Counted from the first letter of the stretch, positions 34,026-60,910 are shown. The stretch: 64,000 nt of DNA from Selaginella tamariscina (GCA_003024785.1 PUQB01000652.1:62001-126000), one strand, 5' to 3'. Numbers and translations are program-made. The notes: a model not told the origin generated them from the sequence alone.

Positions 34026-35393
34026 GTATTATAAAATTATATTAAGATGTGTATATAGACTATTTATCACTAAGAAGAGTTAAGAATTTAAATGTAGGAT
34101 GCCTTTAAAGTAAATATACTATTAGAATGTAACGTTTAATTTAACTTCATATCATTAATTTGAAATTTTTATATAAATTTTGACATCTTATTAATTATTC
34201 TTTTAGTAGTGTTTAAATTAAAAATATAATTTTTTAAATTTTTTTTCCTATAGAATAGATATAATTAATGTGAATTATTAGAATATGCTCGATATCTATT
34301 TAAAACATTATTAATATTTATTATATTATAAATATTTTATTAATAAATATGAAATTGTGGAAAGTATCAAATTAATGAATATATAATAATCATTTATATT
34401 CTATAATTTTTAATGTTTAAAATTTATTTTTCTTCTATATGAAAGATACAATTAATGTGAATGGTTGGAATATACTTGATATCTATTTAAAATATTTATT
34501 AAGTATTATTTATTATTTATTTAATAAATATGAAATCGTAAAATGTGTCAATTAATGAATATATAATAATCATTTAATTCCAAGGTAATTTTAAAGGATG
34601 ACATAGAATAACTATATCATTAATTTGGGCCACTTTTCACTAACAAATGCTTAATTACTTAATTAATAGAATTAAAATAAATTATTTATTTTGTCATAGG
34701 TTTGTTTTTCCATTTGTTAATTATTTATTATTTATAACACTTACATAACTTTTTCTATGATAACCAAATAATTGAGTGGTTATATGGTTATTAAGCATAA
34801 TTAAATAACATGTGTATCAAAATTAATTAATTAAATTTTATATTTTTAATTTGTAATGAAAAGCGAATATAAATGGGGCGTGCAGAGCTGTTAATTTTTT
34901 AAAAAAAACATTAACCAAATATGCAATCTTCATTTGTATATAACACATACACACAGACATGTGTGTCTCTCTTTATATATATTAGTATTGTTTTATAACT
35001 TACCATGTATTTAAAAATGACATAAATTTTATAAAAGATTAATAAAAAGCATGCACAATGTTATATATATATATATATATATAATATATATATATATATA
35101 CATTAGTTTACATATGTTATAAAAATCTATATTATATATATATATAGAGAGAAAAGATCTCCTTATAAATATAATTAATAAACAATTCTTATTTATAAAT
35201 AAACATACATATATGTATACACAACTTTATAACTATATAATATATATATTAATATATATATATATATAATATATGTATGTATGATATGTAGAGTATGTAA
35301 ATAACTAAAAGATCTTTCTTTCTCTTTACACTTCACATGTTTGTGTGTAATATATATGTTATGTGTATATTACACACACACACACACACACAC

Positions 35394-35448
<55 letters not shown>

Positions 35449-36060
35449 AGAGGGAGACTAGTAAATTATAATTAAAATTATGTAAGAAAATAATAATGGA
35501 ATTGCTAAAAAGTTAGAGATTTAACATATCTTTTGAATTAAACATATTAAGTAGGTGCACCTTCATTAGATACATTATATCTAACATATAATGTAAAAAC
35601 CTTTTCTAATAACTGGTTAAATAAAAATTGTGCATTATTAATTATTTTTTAAATTTAATTAACTACTCTAGTGGAAAAACACAATGATAATAATAATTAA
35701 TTACGTGACATTATTTTAATTTACCGGGTAAATAACCACTTGCTAATGGAAAGTGTGCCTAAACAAAATTATATGGAAGAATTATTATTAAAACATTTAA
35801 GATACATATATATTAATAATATAATAACATTTAGTTATCTCAATACTGTACTCTGTTCACATATTCAAATCAAATTAAAGATCTACATATAGAGAAAAAG
35901 ATTGTATATAATATAATTTGAGAAAGATGTAAATGTTATTTCAAAAGTTTGACTTATGTTACTATTTAATTTTAACAGAAGATTTCTTGTACATGTATAC
36001 CACACACACGCATATATGTGGTAACGTTACATGCATGCATGTTTGGATATGCATGTATGA
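34026..36060. other. AT-rich spacer with TA/CA microsatellites
   Basis: Very AT-rich. TA runs lie at about 35,063-35,100, 35,225-35,275 and 35,399-35,445, with a CA run near 35,373-35,398. No coding motif is visible between the divergent PPR loci. Confidence 0.6.
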
Positions 36061-36070
36061 CATATATAAC

Positions 36071-37800
36071 ATGAATGGAGTTACGAAAGAGATTGCGGCC
36101 TTTGCTGCTCAGATAAGACAGTGTGGGAACTCCCAGAACATTGTGGAGGCAAAGCAAGTCCACTCAAGAATCCTTGGAAGCCAATACAGAAACGACAGGT
36201 ACTTAGCAAACTTAACAGTGGAAATGTACGGCAAATGCCGTTGTCTAGAGGATGCCAGGAGCGCGTTCTACTCTATTCAGAGGCCAAATGTGTTCTCATT
36301 TGGTGCCATGATGAATGCATATGCCCAGAACGGGCATCTGGAAGAAGCAAAGACTGTATTCGAGTTAGCACCGGAGAGAAGCTTGCATCTCTGGACCGTG
36401 CTTGTCAAGCGTATGCCCGACATATGCACCTGGAAGAAGCCAAGAGGACGTTTGACAGAATGCCGGAGCTTGATCTCGTGAGTCAGACTGCAATCCTGTC
36501 CGCGTTTCTTGACACGGCCACCTGGATGCAGCAAAGAGGATCTTCGAGAGTATGTCTGAGATTGACATGGTTGGCTGGACAATCATGTTGAAGGCATATG
36601 CCCAGAATGGGCATCTGCAAGAAGCAAAGCGGCTCTTCGAACTCATGCCGGAACAAGACGTCGTCTCGTCTACTGCCATGCTGGTTGCATATTCTGACAA
36701 CGGTCACCTCAGGGAGGCACAGGAACTGTTTACTGGAATGCATCAGAAGAACTCCGTCTCCTATACTGCAATGCTCAAGGGATACTCCGAAGGGCAGGAC
36801 TTCAGTGCAGCAAAGAGTCTGTTTCTAAAGATGCCCGAGCACAATCTTGTGGCTTCCACTGCTATACTCCAGGCTTACTCGGATAACGGGGAGCTTCAAG
36901 AAGCAAAGTCTGTTTTCGACTCGATGCCGGAACGCGATATCGTCTCCTGGAACGCAATGGTACAGGCGTATACCCAAAGAGGGTGTCTTGAGGAGGCGAG
37001 GATCGCCTTAGACAGGATGCCGCAATGGAACACAATTACCTGGAGTGCTATGGTTGAAGGATATGCCCAGAATGGGTATATGGAGCTTGCTAAAGACGCA
37101 TTCGATAACATGCCTGGGAAAGATATAATGGCATGGAACGGAATGCTGATGACATATGCCCAGTTTGGTACATTGACGAAGCCAAGGAACTCTTCTGCAT
37201 TCTCCCTGACGAAACATGTACTCGTGGACAGGGATGATTTCTGTACACTCAAAAGACGGTGGCATTGCAAAGTCCAAAGAAGTGTTTGACACAATGCCGG
37301 AGCGAAACATGGTTTCATGGAATGCAATGATTGGTTCCTGTGCTCATTACACTGGATATGCAAGAATGGCTGTCGAGTTATTCAAGTTAATGGAGCAAGA
37401 AGGTGTCCACCCCACGGATGTATCTTTTATCAGTGTTCTTACTGCATGTACCCGTATCGGACTGCTCGAAGAGGGGCATACTTACTTCCTGCGGATGATA
37501 TCCGATTACCGGATTACTCCATTGAAGGAGCACTACTGTTCTATGTTGGATCTTCTGGGACGGGCAGGAAGACTTAGAGATGCCGACGAGCTTATACGGA
37601 CAATGCCGTTTGTTCCCGACCACATCATGTGGTCCACGTTTCTGGGAGCTTGTAAACTCCATCCGACACGCAGCGTGGGGGTAAGGCCGCAAAGCAGCTT
37701 ATGAAGATGGACACTACCAAACTGCCTGTCTTATGTCATGCTGGGAAACATATGTGTTGATAAAAACCAAAGTGTACCAAGTATAATTCACACTCACATC
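36071..37800 (+). CDS. PPR protein (S-type repeats, E-type end), with frame breaks
   Basis: Starts MNGVTKEIAAFAAQIRQCG at 36,071 and continues VHSRILGSQYRNDRYLANL. Repeats then follow in order: NVFSFGAMMNAYAQNGHLEEA; ELDLVSQTAILSAF; DMVGWTIMLKAYAQNGHLQEA; DVVSSTAMLVAYSDNGHLREA; NSVSYTAMLKGYSEGQDFSAA; DIVSWNAMVQAYTQRGCLEEA; NTITWSAMVEGYAQNGYMELA; NMVSWNAMIGSCAHYTGY; then VHPTDVSFISVLTACTRIGLLEEG and EHYCSMLDLLGRAGRLRDA with an E motif; YVMLGNICVD in a shifted frame extends it to about 37,800. Frame breaks lie near 36,410, 36,530, 37,170 and 37,680. Many consecutive 31-residue S units suggest an RNA-binding organelle factor. Breaks may be assembly errors. Confidence 0.7.
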
Positions 37801-38077
37801 AAGCAGATGTCATAATAAGTTGGTTTATATCTAATAATTATAATAAGAGGAGCTACTGTAGAGAGAGATTACTGTTTACAGTGAAAATAGTGAAACCATC
37901 TTAGTACAAATGAATAAATCTATATAGGACAAAAGATAAATAAAACAAACATCAAATAAAGGACAGTGTACAGAAGATTGAAGCACATATTCTTATAAGT
38001 GCTAATAGATTAGTCATGCTTTACAATGCTTAAAAATCAGACTCCCTAACCTATACACATATATACGTTAAATTACC

Positions 38078-39866
38078 TCACGAAGAGAGCCTGTTGATCT
38101 CCCGCTTCAAAGCAACGTATTCATCTCGATACTTAACAATGACGTCCCTCTCCATCAAGTTCCCGTTCTTGTTCTTCCGTAATTCCTCGAGAATCCCCAA
38201 GAAATCCGTCAAATCCCGACATTCCCTCTGTCTCTCCACACAAATCCTATCGAGCTCTTTCTATCTCCTTCTCGAGCTTCTCCATTTCGGCTATCCTTGC
38301 CTTCATATCGTCCACTTCTCTCTGTTCACGCTCCTAAGGGAGCAAAGCTTCGGTTAAATTCCATTTATACATACGTATGCACACACATGTATATGAATAT
38401 AAACGAACCAGCTCTTTCTTCATCTCGGCAATATTCTCCAACTGACGGTTCTCATCTTCAATGTCTTCTCGATGTTGTGCATCTTCGACGTCCATTGGAT
38501 CATGATCTTCCGAAATATCCATTGCTTCTCCTGCCTCCAATTCGTCTACATAAATAAATAGTAAATTTTCTATTTATTATGTCCACACACACACAGTGGA
38601 CGTCCATATGTGTCTCTAGCGCCATGTACACAAATATATACATACACAGTGTGACTAAGATATACATTATACAGAGTATATGTTGTGGATAGTATACATT
38701 CATAATAAGCAATCTTACGGGTAGTGGGTGCTGCGTCCTTGGGCTCTAATCGGGTTTGAACCTCGGACTCAGCACTGCAAAAAACACATCTGTCATTAGA
38801 CATAGATATAAAATTCAATAATAAGAATTAAAAAACAGAAGAACGAAAAAAATAGTGTAAGTGTGTGTTAAGAATGTTAAGATTATGTACCATAATCCGA
38901 GATGCGAAGTGCAGAGAGAGAGAAAGAGAGACGACCTGAGTTGAAAACGGATGATCCCAGAGAGCCATTCCCCAAAAAGAAAGGCAATACCCCGCTCCTT
39001 AGTCGAAAATATAGCATCAATCATGGTCCTGGCCATAAACCCTGCCCATGGGAACAACACGGTCACGGCGGAAATGTACATACCAAGGAGGACTGATCCG
39101 TCTGCAAAATCGGAGTTTCCATCAGCCCTGCACATTAGCTTCCCCATAAGAGCCACGGCAATGGCCACAAACTCGTCCAAATGCTCTATGAGCCTCCTGC
39201 TCAACCTGAAGAACATACAAGTTTAAAACAAACACAATATCGGTGCATAAACACACAGCAAGAGATACACATACAATATCGGTGCATAAAATACTAGAGA
39301 GAGAGTACTGCTCTTCAGTGGCTGGTCAAGGGATTTTCCATGGCTCCCTGCGTTTTAGCCAAAGTTTCACATTTTAGTGCGGTAAAGAAACCTACTATTG
39401 ATATACATTGGATTTCTCTCTATTGTATGCAAGAAACACAGGGAAAAGATCATCGAACCTGGGCAAATAGTAGCCGTCGCCATTCCGCTTCAAGCTCGGG
39501 GCAAGCTCCCTCAAGAGAGTGCAATTTTTGGGATCCGACACATCGAGATTGTATCCGCGATCTCCAGCGGCAAGGCCGTCACCGATCGGACAGTATGAGC
39601 GCAGATTTGGATGCTCCGACCACGGACAATTCCTATGCCGCCATCGCTGTGCGGCTTCCTGGTGAACGACCTAATGAACTCCGTGCACAGATCGGTGTCC
39701 AAGGCCGGAATCGGAGCCTGTATGAACTCTTCCAGCTCAAGGTCGGACAGCATTGAACGGTTCTCAAATTCCTGAGCATCCGCGAGTCCGAGAAGGTACA
39801 TTTCAGAAACCGCAACTGCTGCCGCCTGCAAATCGCCGTGTAATCCTCCTCCGACTCCCGATCCAT
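38078..39866 (-). CDS. Unrecognised multi-exon protein with membrane segment and coiled coil
   Basis: Candidate ATG at 39,866 (MDRESEEDYTAI), then after a one-base slip VAVSEMYLLGLADAQEFENR. The next exon (about 39,216-38,935) reads RLIEHLDEFVAIAVALMGK and a hydrophobic DGSVLLGMYISAVTVLFPWA, a likely membrane helix. Exons at 38,778-38,720 (SAESEVQTRLEPKD) and 38,548-38,409 (EAMDISEDHDPMDVEDAQ, then a heptad-like run) follow, and the last exon (38,335-38,078) is a coiled coil ending KREINRLSS. The last exon has a one-base slip near 38,250. Exon borders are GT-AG. I do not recognise the family; the layout suggests a membrane-anchored coiled-coil protein. It is divergent from the gene at 40,231. 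Confidence 0.45.
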
Positions 39867-39904
39867 CTCTTCCCTTGTTCTCTCAATAGAATGCCTATTC
39901 TGTT

Positions 39905-40000
39905 CAACAAAGAATATTCTGCCATACAATACAGCGTACATATGAAATACATTGTTAATGGGTAAGATTCTGGAATATTCATTAGCAATATTATAAATAT
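39905..40000. promoter_or_regulatory. Heat shock element in a bidirectional promoter
   Basis: TTC-tg-GAA-ta-TTC at 39,968-39,980 is a perfect three-pentamer heat shock element. A further GAATATTC lies at 39,912-39,919. Both lie between two divergent genes (minus start 39,866, plus start 40,231), so either could be heat responsive. Confidence 0.45.
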
Positions 40001-40230
40001 TTAATAATCATATGATTATTGCTGACTAGGAGAATCTTAACGGTCTAAAGATCGACGGTAGGAGATAGATGTGCAAAACGACAAACAACATCGAACCGTC
40101 AATCTGCACACTTGTAAAATCAACGGCTACGAGTTCCCGCGTCGCGTAAGCATGTAAGTTCAAATCATTTGTACATTCGTACTAGTGTCGTGAGAGCAGG
40201 ATCGTGATTCCGAGCCCTAATGTCTAGGGC

Positions 40231-40976
40231 ATGAAGAGGCCGGTGGAGTCCGAGGAGCAGAGCTCCGCCTTGACGATCCGAAAGGCGATCATTGCTCTTC
40301 CGGCTCCTCAAGCGAGCTCGCTTCAATCTTGTCCGAATGCGCTTCCGGCTTTTCGTCACAGTCCGAAGCGTCGGGTAAAAGCGCTTCCTTTCGAACCTCG
40401 GCAAGATGCACGGGCTCTCGGATCCGGACGAGGTAAGAATCGAACCGATCTTGCAAAAGATACAATCGCTCTCTCTCCCGCTACTCGAAAAGTCCGAGCC
40501 GCCAAAGCTCTCGCTTTTAGCAGAATCCTGGGTATGGACCGAGACGACAATGCTCAATTCGAGGAGTCCGAGCTAAATAGGGAGCTTGGAGCGCGGAAAG
40601 CATACACTCCTCGTGGAGAGCCGGGCAAATCGCCGGTTGAATCCAAGGTTCAGGTGGAAATAAAACGGAGGAATGTTATGCTGCTAATCGGGCGGTTTCT
40701 GTGCTGACGAAGAAGTTGCAGAGGGAGCGGGAACAAAAGCGGAGATCAGGCAGATTCTGATACAAATCTGGAGCTCTTTGGATGAGCCGATAAAGAACAA
40801 GCTCATGGGGGAGATGGATCACCTCCAAGAGAAGATTCATGTGCAGCAGGAGCTGCACAAGCAGTATGAGATGGGTCAGGAGCTGCTTCGAAATTTTGCT
40901 TTGCAGAAGAAACTGCAGCAGGACCTGGCAGCGAGGTTGGATGCATACGAAGCCAGGAGAAGCAATTGTGTCTGAG
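40231..40976 (+). CDS. Unrecognised coiled-coil protein, with frame breaks
   Basis: ATG at 40,231 opens 158 codons, rich in Arg, Ala and Pro (MKRPVESEEQSSALTIRKAI). The reading then slips twice: EECYAANRAVSVLTKKLQRE near 40,670-40,740, and a C-terminal coiled coil from about 40,750, IRQILIQIWSSLDEP and MDHLQEKIHVQQELHKQYEM, ending ARRSNCV at 40,976. An alternative frame at 40,408 (MHGLSDPDEVRIEPILQKI) also looks coherent, so the 5' reading is uncertain. The Gln/Glu/Leu-rich C-terminus is clearly coding-like. No known family recognised. Confidence 0.45.
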
Positions 40977-41494
40977 TTACCTATACACGCTAGAGGTACA
41001 TGCGAGCTAGCCATAACTAGGATATATACAGCTTTTGTTCTCTGTTATATCGTCAGTAAATGTCATTTTTTGGGTACATATAATCTATAATCTATACAAT
41101 CCGTATACATGTCTATACCTGTGAGACGGCTGTATGCAAATACACATATATGTATGTGTATTAACGGACATACATGTATAGAGTGACGTCTATCTAGTGT
41201 AACTAGGAGGTGTCGCTTTTTGGATGGTTTCATGCTCTAAGAGGAAAATGTAGGTATCCACATGTATGTCTATGTGTATCAACGAATAAGCATGCATAGT
41301 GTGATTATGAGATACTCTTTAGCATATGTTAGGTCTTCTCATAGTCTATTAACAATAAAACTGATTAAAGTCGGAACAGTTTCAATTAAGTCTTGTCTTA
41401 TGGTTTACTCATAACATTTATTCTTTATTTTTATATACTACAAGTAATTAGGACAATAGACATTGGTAGTTACGAAGCCTGTTTTGTCTGGTCA

Positions 41495-41537
41495 CGCTTT
41501 AGCCAGCGCTTTAGCCAGAGCTTTAGCCAGAGCTTTT
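41495..41537. repeat. 12-bp direct repeats upstream of fumarylacetoacetase
   Basis: The word gctttagccag(a/c) repeats three to four times at exact 12-bp spacing, about 85-125 bp upstream of the FAH start codon at 41,620. It may be a promoter element array or part of the leader. Confidence 0.6.
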
Positions 41538-41619
41538 GGGCATTTGCCGTTCAGCTATTCTACAGAGTTTCACTAAAGTTTAGTAGGTTTAAGAATTAAT
41601 TTAGTAGTGTCATTCGGGA

Positions 41620-42526
41620 ATGGAGTCTTTTGTGCCTGTTTCGGCAGATTCACATTTCCCGATTCAGAATCTGCCGTATGGAGTGTTCCGTCCTCGAGCG
41701 GATGCCAAGCCAAGACCGGGAGTGGCTATTGGAGATCAAGTGCTCGATCTCAGCGTTCTGACCGAAGCGGGATTGTTCCATGGACCTTTGCTGCGGGATT
41801 CAGATTGCTTCCAACAGGCATGTTCAATATTTTTAACTTTATCCTTTTGTGTGTGTGTTTGTGTTTAAGCACTCAAATGCGTTGACATTAACTCTTAATG
41901 CATTTGAACATAGGATTACACACAAACACACACAGAGATATGTGTATGTATTTTTACTGCAGAGCTCCTTGAACAGCTTCATGGCATTAGGAAGGCCGGC
42001 TTGGAAAGAAGCACGAGCAACTATTCAAAAGCTTCTTTCAGGTAATGTCCCGATACATGAAAAGCTAATAATAAACAATAATAATAGTAATAACACAATT
42101 TGCCTGTTTTATATGCATAGCTGGCGAACCAACTTTGCGCGACAATGCGGAGCTGAGAGACAAGGCGTTCTTCTCCTCGGTACGTATACTAGGCATTTCT
42201 TCAAATATAATTCCTCATACGCACATACGCAATGTGTATACGCGTGCACATATAGACTATAGTCTGCACACAGACACATTCACACACATATCATCAAATT
42301 ACATGAATGTATTGTTAATTGTATTAAGTTGTGAACTAAACGAACGTATGCAGAGCGAAGTTATAATGGAGCTACCTGCTGTGATTGGAGATTACACGGA
42401 CTTTTTCTCATCAAGATACCACGCCAGGAACTGCGGAAAGATATTTCGTGGAGTTGATGAGCTTCCTAAAAATTGGTAATGTTTCGCTTAAACAAAAAGC
42501 TATCTTACTGTTACATACTTGTATGT

Positions 42527-42557
<31 letters not shown>

Positions 42558-44051
42558 TATATGTATGTATGTGTATATATATATGTGTGTGTGTGTGGTG
42601 ATAAAACTTTTCTGATAGATATAACTTTTATTGGGCAGGCTCCACGTACCCATAGCTTATCATGGAAGAGCTTCTTCAGTTGTACCATCGGGACACGAAA
42701 TAATTAGACCAAGGTAAGCTTAAGCAAATTTTTAAACTCATTTAACGAACTTAACCTTATGTAACTACGTAAGAGGCCAAGTGGCACCGGCAAATAATTC
42801 ATCTTCGCCAGAATATAAACTTTCAAGTCACCTCGATTACGAGCTTGAAATGGTAATGTTTCTGTATGTGTAAAACTTATTATAAAACTTTTTATTTATT
42901 TTTTTGCAGGCATTTTTGGTTGGTCCAGGAAACGAACTAGGCACTCCAATCTCTATACAAAGCGCTTACGACCACATATTTGGATTGGTTCTGATGAACG
43001 ACTGGAGTGGTACGTATACACATGCACACACGTCCAGACGTGTGGATGCGTGTCTGTGTGTGTGGTGTATGAATGTATGTGGGATGACAAGCTTTCTGAT
43101 TAAACAGCCAGAGATATACAAAAGTGGGAGTCCATGCCTCTTGGTCCATTTCTTGGCAAAAGCTTCGGTACGTTACTCATAAGTTACTTTCTATTTAATA
43201 TTGCTATGATTGTCTCTCGCGTATCACATATGAGGATGTCTACTACTTTTTATTTACTTTACTTTTACATTACTTGGGTCAATTTTCTATTTAGCAACGA
43301 CAATTTCGCCTTGGATTGTGACTCTGGAGGCGCTGGAACCATTTATTTGCGATGCACCAACACAAGTAAGTGTTCCTTGGTTTTTCATGTGTGTGTGTGG
43401 TGTGTGTCTATATATATATATATATATTATATATAGCCAGAGAGAGAGAGAGAGAGTCGTGCGTGCGTGTGTGACAGACATCGTTTATCAGCGGTTGGTT
43501 TAACAGGATTTCTTCCATTGCAATATCTCAAGGAGGCACAGAGGAAAACTTACGATATTACAGTTCAGGTAGGTATGATGAGTATCTGATATTAAGGTCA
43601 CATTCAACATACTTTCATATTCAGGTCACAATAAGACCAGAAGGGGAAACAAAGGGATCAATTGTATGCGAGAGTAACTTCAAGCACTTGTAAGATTATA
43701 ATTTTATTATATTTTGAGATTAATTAACGATCATAGTATTAGTTACTGAAATAGTGATATCTCTTAGGTACTGGACAGTGGAACAGCAGCTTGCTCACAC
43801 ACAGTTAATGGTTGCAACCTTCGTACGGGTGATTTACTCGCATCTGGGACATAAGTGCCCGGTAATAACCAGATATGTGCTTTGTGTGTTTTACTTTTGC
43901 TTAATTGATTATTAAAACAGGAAGAGGAAGTGTTGGTTGCCTTTTGGAGCGGTCATGGGAGGACAAAAAGAAGTGATGCTCCAACATGGTGGACTCGCAA
44001 GTTTTTGGAAGATGGTGATGAAGTGACAATAACAGGCTTTGCAAGGTACTG

Positions 44052-44087
<36 letters not shown>

Positions 44088-44160
44088 ACTGTAACTACAT
44101 TTGTATCCGGTTTTAATGCAGGGTGATGGATTCCTTGTTGGGTTTGGTAATGCTTTGTAA
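41620..44160 (+). CDS. FAH: Fumarylacetoacetase
   Basis: Cleaves fumarylacetoacetate to fumarate and acetoacetate, the last step of tyrosine breakdown in the cytosol. Fourteen exons: 41,620-41,817; 41,963-42,041; 42,121-42,179; 42,354-42,475; 42,639-42,713; 42,774-42,852; 42,910-43,009; 43,108-43,167; 43,295-43,365; 43,507-43,568; 43,625-43,689; 43,768-about 43,861; 43,921-44,045; 44,122-44,160. Family blocks: [16 protein letters not shown] (metal Asp and catalytic His), [25 protein letters not shown] (metal Glu pair), [19 protein letters not shown] (metal Asp), [23 protein letters not shown], and the end [17 protein letters not shown] replaces the usual NCGxMFRG. Exon 1 uses a GC donor (CAG|GCATGT). 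Exons 10 and 12 need single-base fixes ([20 protein letters not shown] is visible across frames), so assembly indels are likely. Confidence 0.93.
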
Positions 44161-44445
44161 AATAAAGCTGCCAAATAAATCCGTGATATATCACACAATA
44201 TTAGACTCATTTACAACCTTTTTTTAAAATTATTTTATAGTGCGTCTTATACGCTGTTTACGTATGGAACAGTACAATGCATACACACACTGACAATTCT
44301 TAAATTTAAATATGACGGGTCGCTATTACTACAATATAATTATAGTCAGGATATATGTAACAATGCCTGTGTGTACGTATATACGGTGCAAATCTGTGGA
44401 TTTTCCGGGGAGAAACAGAGGGGTTCCGAGGGCGGGCTGGGCTAT

Positions 44446-45562
44446 ATGTGGGTGAAGCTTAGGGCAACAGATGAGCAGGGCACCGAGTACAAGAGGAAGC
44501 CGACGCCGCAGAGCATAAAGGATATGGTGGCCAAAGCAAAAGCCTCGTCCGCTTCTTCGTGCATCTCCACAAGTAAGGATGATCTGGTGCGCAGGGAGAT
44601 GGAACACATCCAGGCTGCCCTCGATTCTGTTAGGGCCCAGAAATCTGCCCTCTTTGGTATGTTCCCTCTCTCTTCTGTATGAGATTAGATTAGTTTGAGA
44701 CTTTGCTGCTTTACATAGATTTCTGTAGATTTTCTATGTTTAGAAATGCTCGATTTTTGATCCGGCAATGTAGGTTTGTCCAGAAAATTGCAATGAATCC
44801 CAATATCATACTTATGAGTGTGTTTGTTGTATGACTCTTTTAAATTCAAATCCGCTTCATGCCTCCAAGTGCTAGCGACTCATCTAGATAACCCATTGTG
44901 TGTGTGTATATGTGTGAAGTTTGAATCACTGATACGCAACAAAACTCGTTATATATATATGAATTATGTATAACCCTTGCCATCCTTAATACATACGTAT
45001 ATACTATGGTGTGTGTGTGTATTTTAAGTTGTGGAGCAGGACGAGAAAGATTTGATTCATAAGAGGCTGGAGAAGGAAAGGCTGGAAAAGGAGCGTGCTG
45101 AACTTGAACATGGTATTCGAAAGGCCCGCAAGACAGCGGAAGGTACGATGTACACACGCGTGTGTAGAGAGATGCTTTACAGACACTGTTTTCCAGCAGA
45201 CGAAATATAGATCATCTGTGATACTTTCTTTAGTGCATATTTCTAAGTTTGTGGTATAATAAATATCTGTTTTACTACGATAGCACACACACACACACAC
45301 AGAGTAGTATATCATACATAACTGATTTGTATTGTATATCAAACATATTATATCGTATGTATGTGTGTACTATGATAGTTAGCAGCAATCATCACCAATG
45401 TATATGACACACACACACACACATAATGGATGTTTCTTGGGCGTAGATTTGAAGAAGAGTGTGCTTGCTTCGGAGGAGGGGACTGAGAAGGAATTTGACA
45501 AGTTGTTCATGGATCTCTACAAGGCGATCACCACAAGAGGAGAGAGAGAGACCAGCTTTTGA
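44446..45562 (+). CDS. Small coiled-coil protein, three exons, intact
   Basis: Exons 44,446-44,656, 45,029-45,142 and 45,447-45,562 join in frame with GT-AG introns to give 146 residues and a clean stop, making this one of the few unbroken genes here. It begins MWVKLRATDEQGTEYKRKPT, continues with a Ser-rich stretch and DDLVRREMEHIQAALDSVRA, then a charged coiled coil (KRLEKERLEKERAELEHGIR) and ends DKLFMDLYKAITTRGERE. No catalytic motif or membrane segment. Introns hold CA and GT microsatellites. It starts about 290 bp after the FAH stop on the same strand. Family not recognised; a structural or complex-assembly role is plausible from the coiled coil only. Confidence 0.6.
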
Positions 45563-45860
45563 CCTTCAAGTTAAGTAAAATAACCTCTTCAAGTTAAGTA
45601 AAATTTTAATTATCTTTCTATATCCATAATAACAATATTATTAGACACGCATACATAATAAGATAATTAGTCACAGTCAGCACTCTCTTTCTACGCAAGA
45701 AATACACATGTAAGGAGTGCTTCTATGGATAACGTGTGTATATGTGTGTGCTGCTCATCTCTCTCTTTCTTTCTCTAAATAAATTAACCATTAGTTACTT
45801 TATTAAGATATGAAATTGATTGATATTAACAATCAAGATATAAATTATAGTACTCACATC

Positions 45861-58872
<13,012 letters not shown>

Positions 58873-58874
58873 GA

Positions 58875-58912
58875 CAAAGAACCCTAGCCCTAAACCCTAA
58901 ACCCAAATCCCG
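58875..58912. promoter_or_regulatory. Telo-box (CCCTAAACCCTAAACCC) in the RRP5 leader/promoter
   Basis: A short interstitial run of plant telomere-type repeats lies 10-40 bp upstream of the RRP5 start codon. Telo-boxes are common in plant promoters of ribosomal protein and ribosome biogenesis genes, which agrees with the RRP5 call. Confidence 0.7.
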
Positions 58913-59075
58913 CGTTTTAAATTAATACCTAATCTTTTTATTTAAATACATATTTAAATGCGATCTGTTTCACCTGAGCTCCTTACTTTAGAATAAGAAC
59001 GACTCCCAGATCTGTGCAGAAAATGACATGAAATTGAGAAAAGAAGAAGATTAAACCATTGAATTATACACGAAA

Positions 59076-59532
59076 TTACACAGGAACAGGAGTATCAAAG
59101 CTATGGCGGCAGATCGGGCAATTGGAGTGGGAAAAGCCACATTTCGATGCATGGCCGGTGGAATCCATGCCCACATTCCGGTAGCAGCCCAATCTTCTCG
59201 CTACCCTTGAATTCTCCGAGACAAATAGTGCATTCAGTACCTACTCTATCCGAATTCGACACAGCCTTGCTGCATCTCACCATATGGATCTTTGGGCAGC
59301 TCAATTCTTCATCGAGTATCCGCTCATTCATCGAATTATTGATCCTGTACTTGCGGATTAACTGAATTATCAATCTAAGAGCTGAGTTCCAGTGAGCCAC
59401 CAACACTACTGCAGCTAATAAGCATGCTACTACCACCATTGTCTTCTTAAACATGAATCTCTTGTATGTGTCCTCTCCCGGTGCGGAATTCGGTACATTA
59501 TATAATCCGGTCGGTGCAATGCTCCCTGCCAT
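59076..59532 (-). CDS. RING-H2 membrane protein (ATL-like E3 ubiquitin ligase)
   Basis: Single exon from ATG at 59,532 (MAGSIAPTGLYNVPNSAPG). One membrane helix (TMVVVACLLAAVVLVAHW) is followed by a basic linker and a RING-H2: CTICLGEF, then LPECGHGFHRPCIEMW. As assembled the frame ends FPLQLPDLPP, but removing one T in the tttt run near 59,125 reads WLSHSNCPICRHSFDTPVPV and a stop at 59,076, completing the C3H2C3 zinc ligands. This break is almost surely an assembly indel. ATL proteins are membrane-anchored ubiquitin ligases acting with E2 enzymes, often in defence. The GLD box typical of ATLs is not clear. The start lies about 600 bp from the RRP5 start, same strand. Confidence 0.8.
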
Positions 59533-59539
59533 TCTACAC

Positions 59540-60905
<1,366 letters not shown>

Positions 60906-60910
60906 AAGAC

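Noticed and set aside
58880..58912. Telomere end or chromosome fusion point
   Set aside because: Only a few CCCTAAA units, placed exactly upstream of a ribosome-biogenesis gene; a telo-box is the simpler reading.
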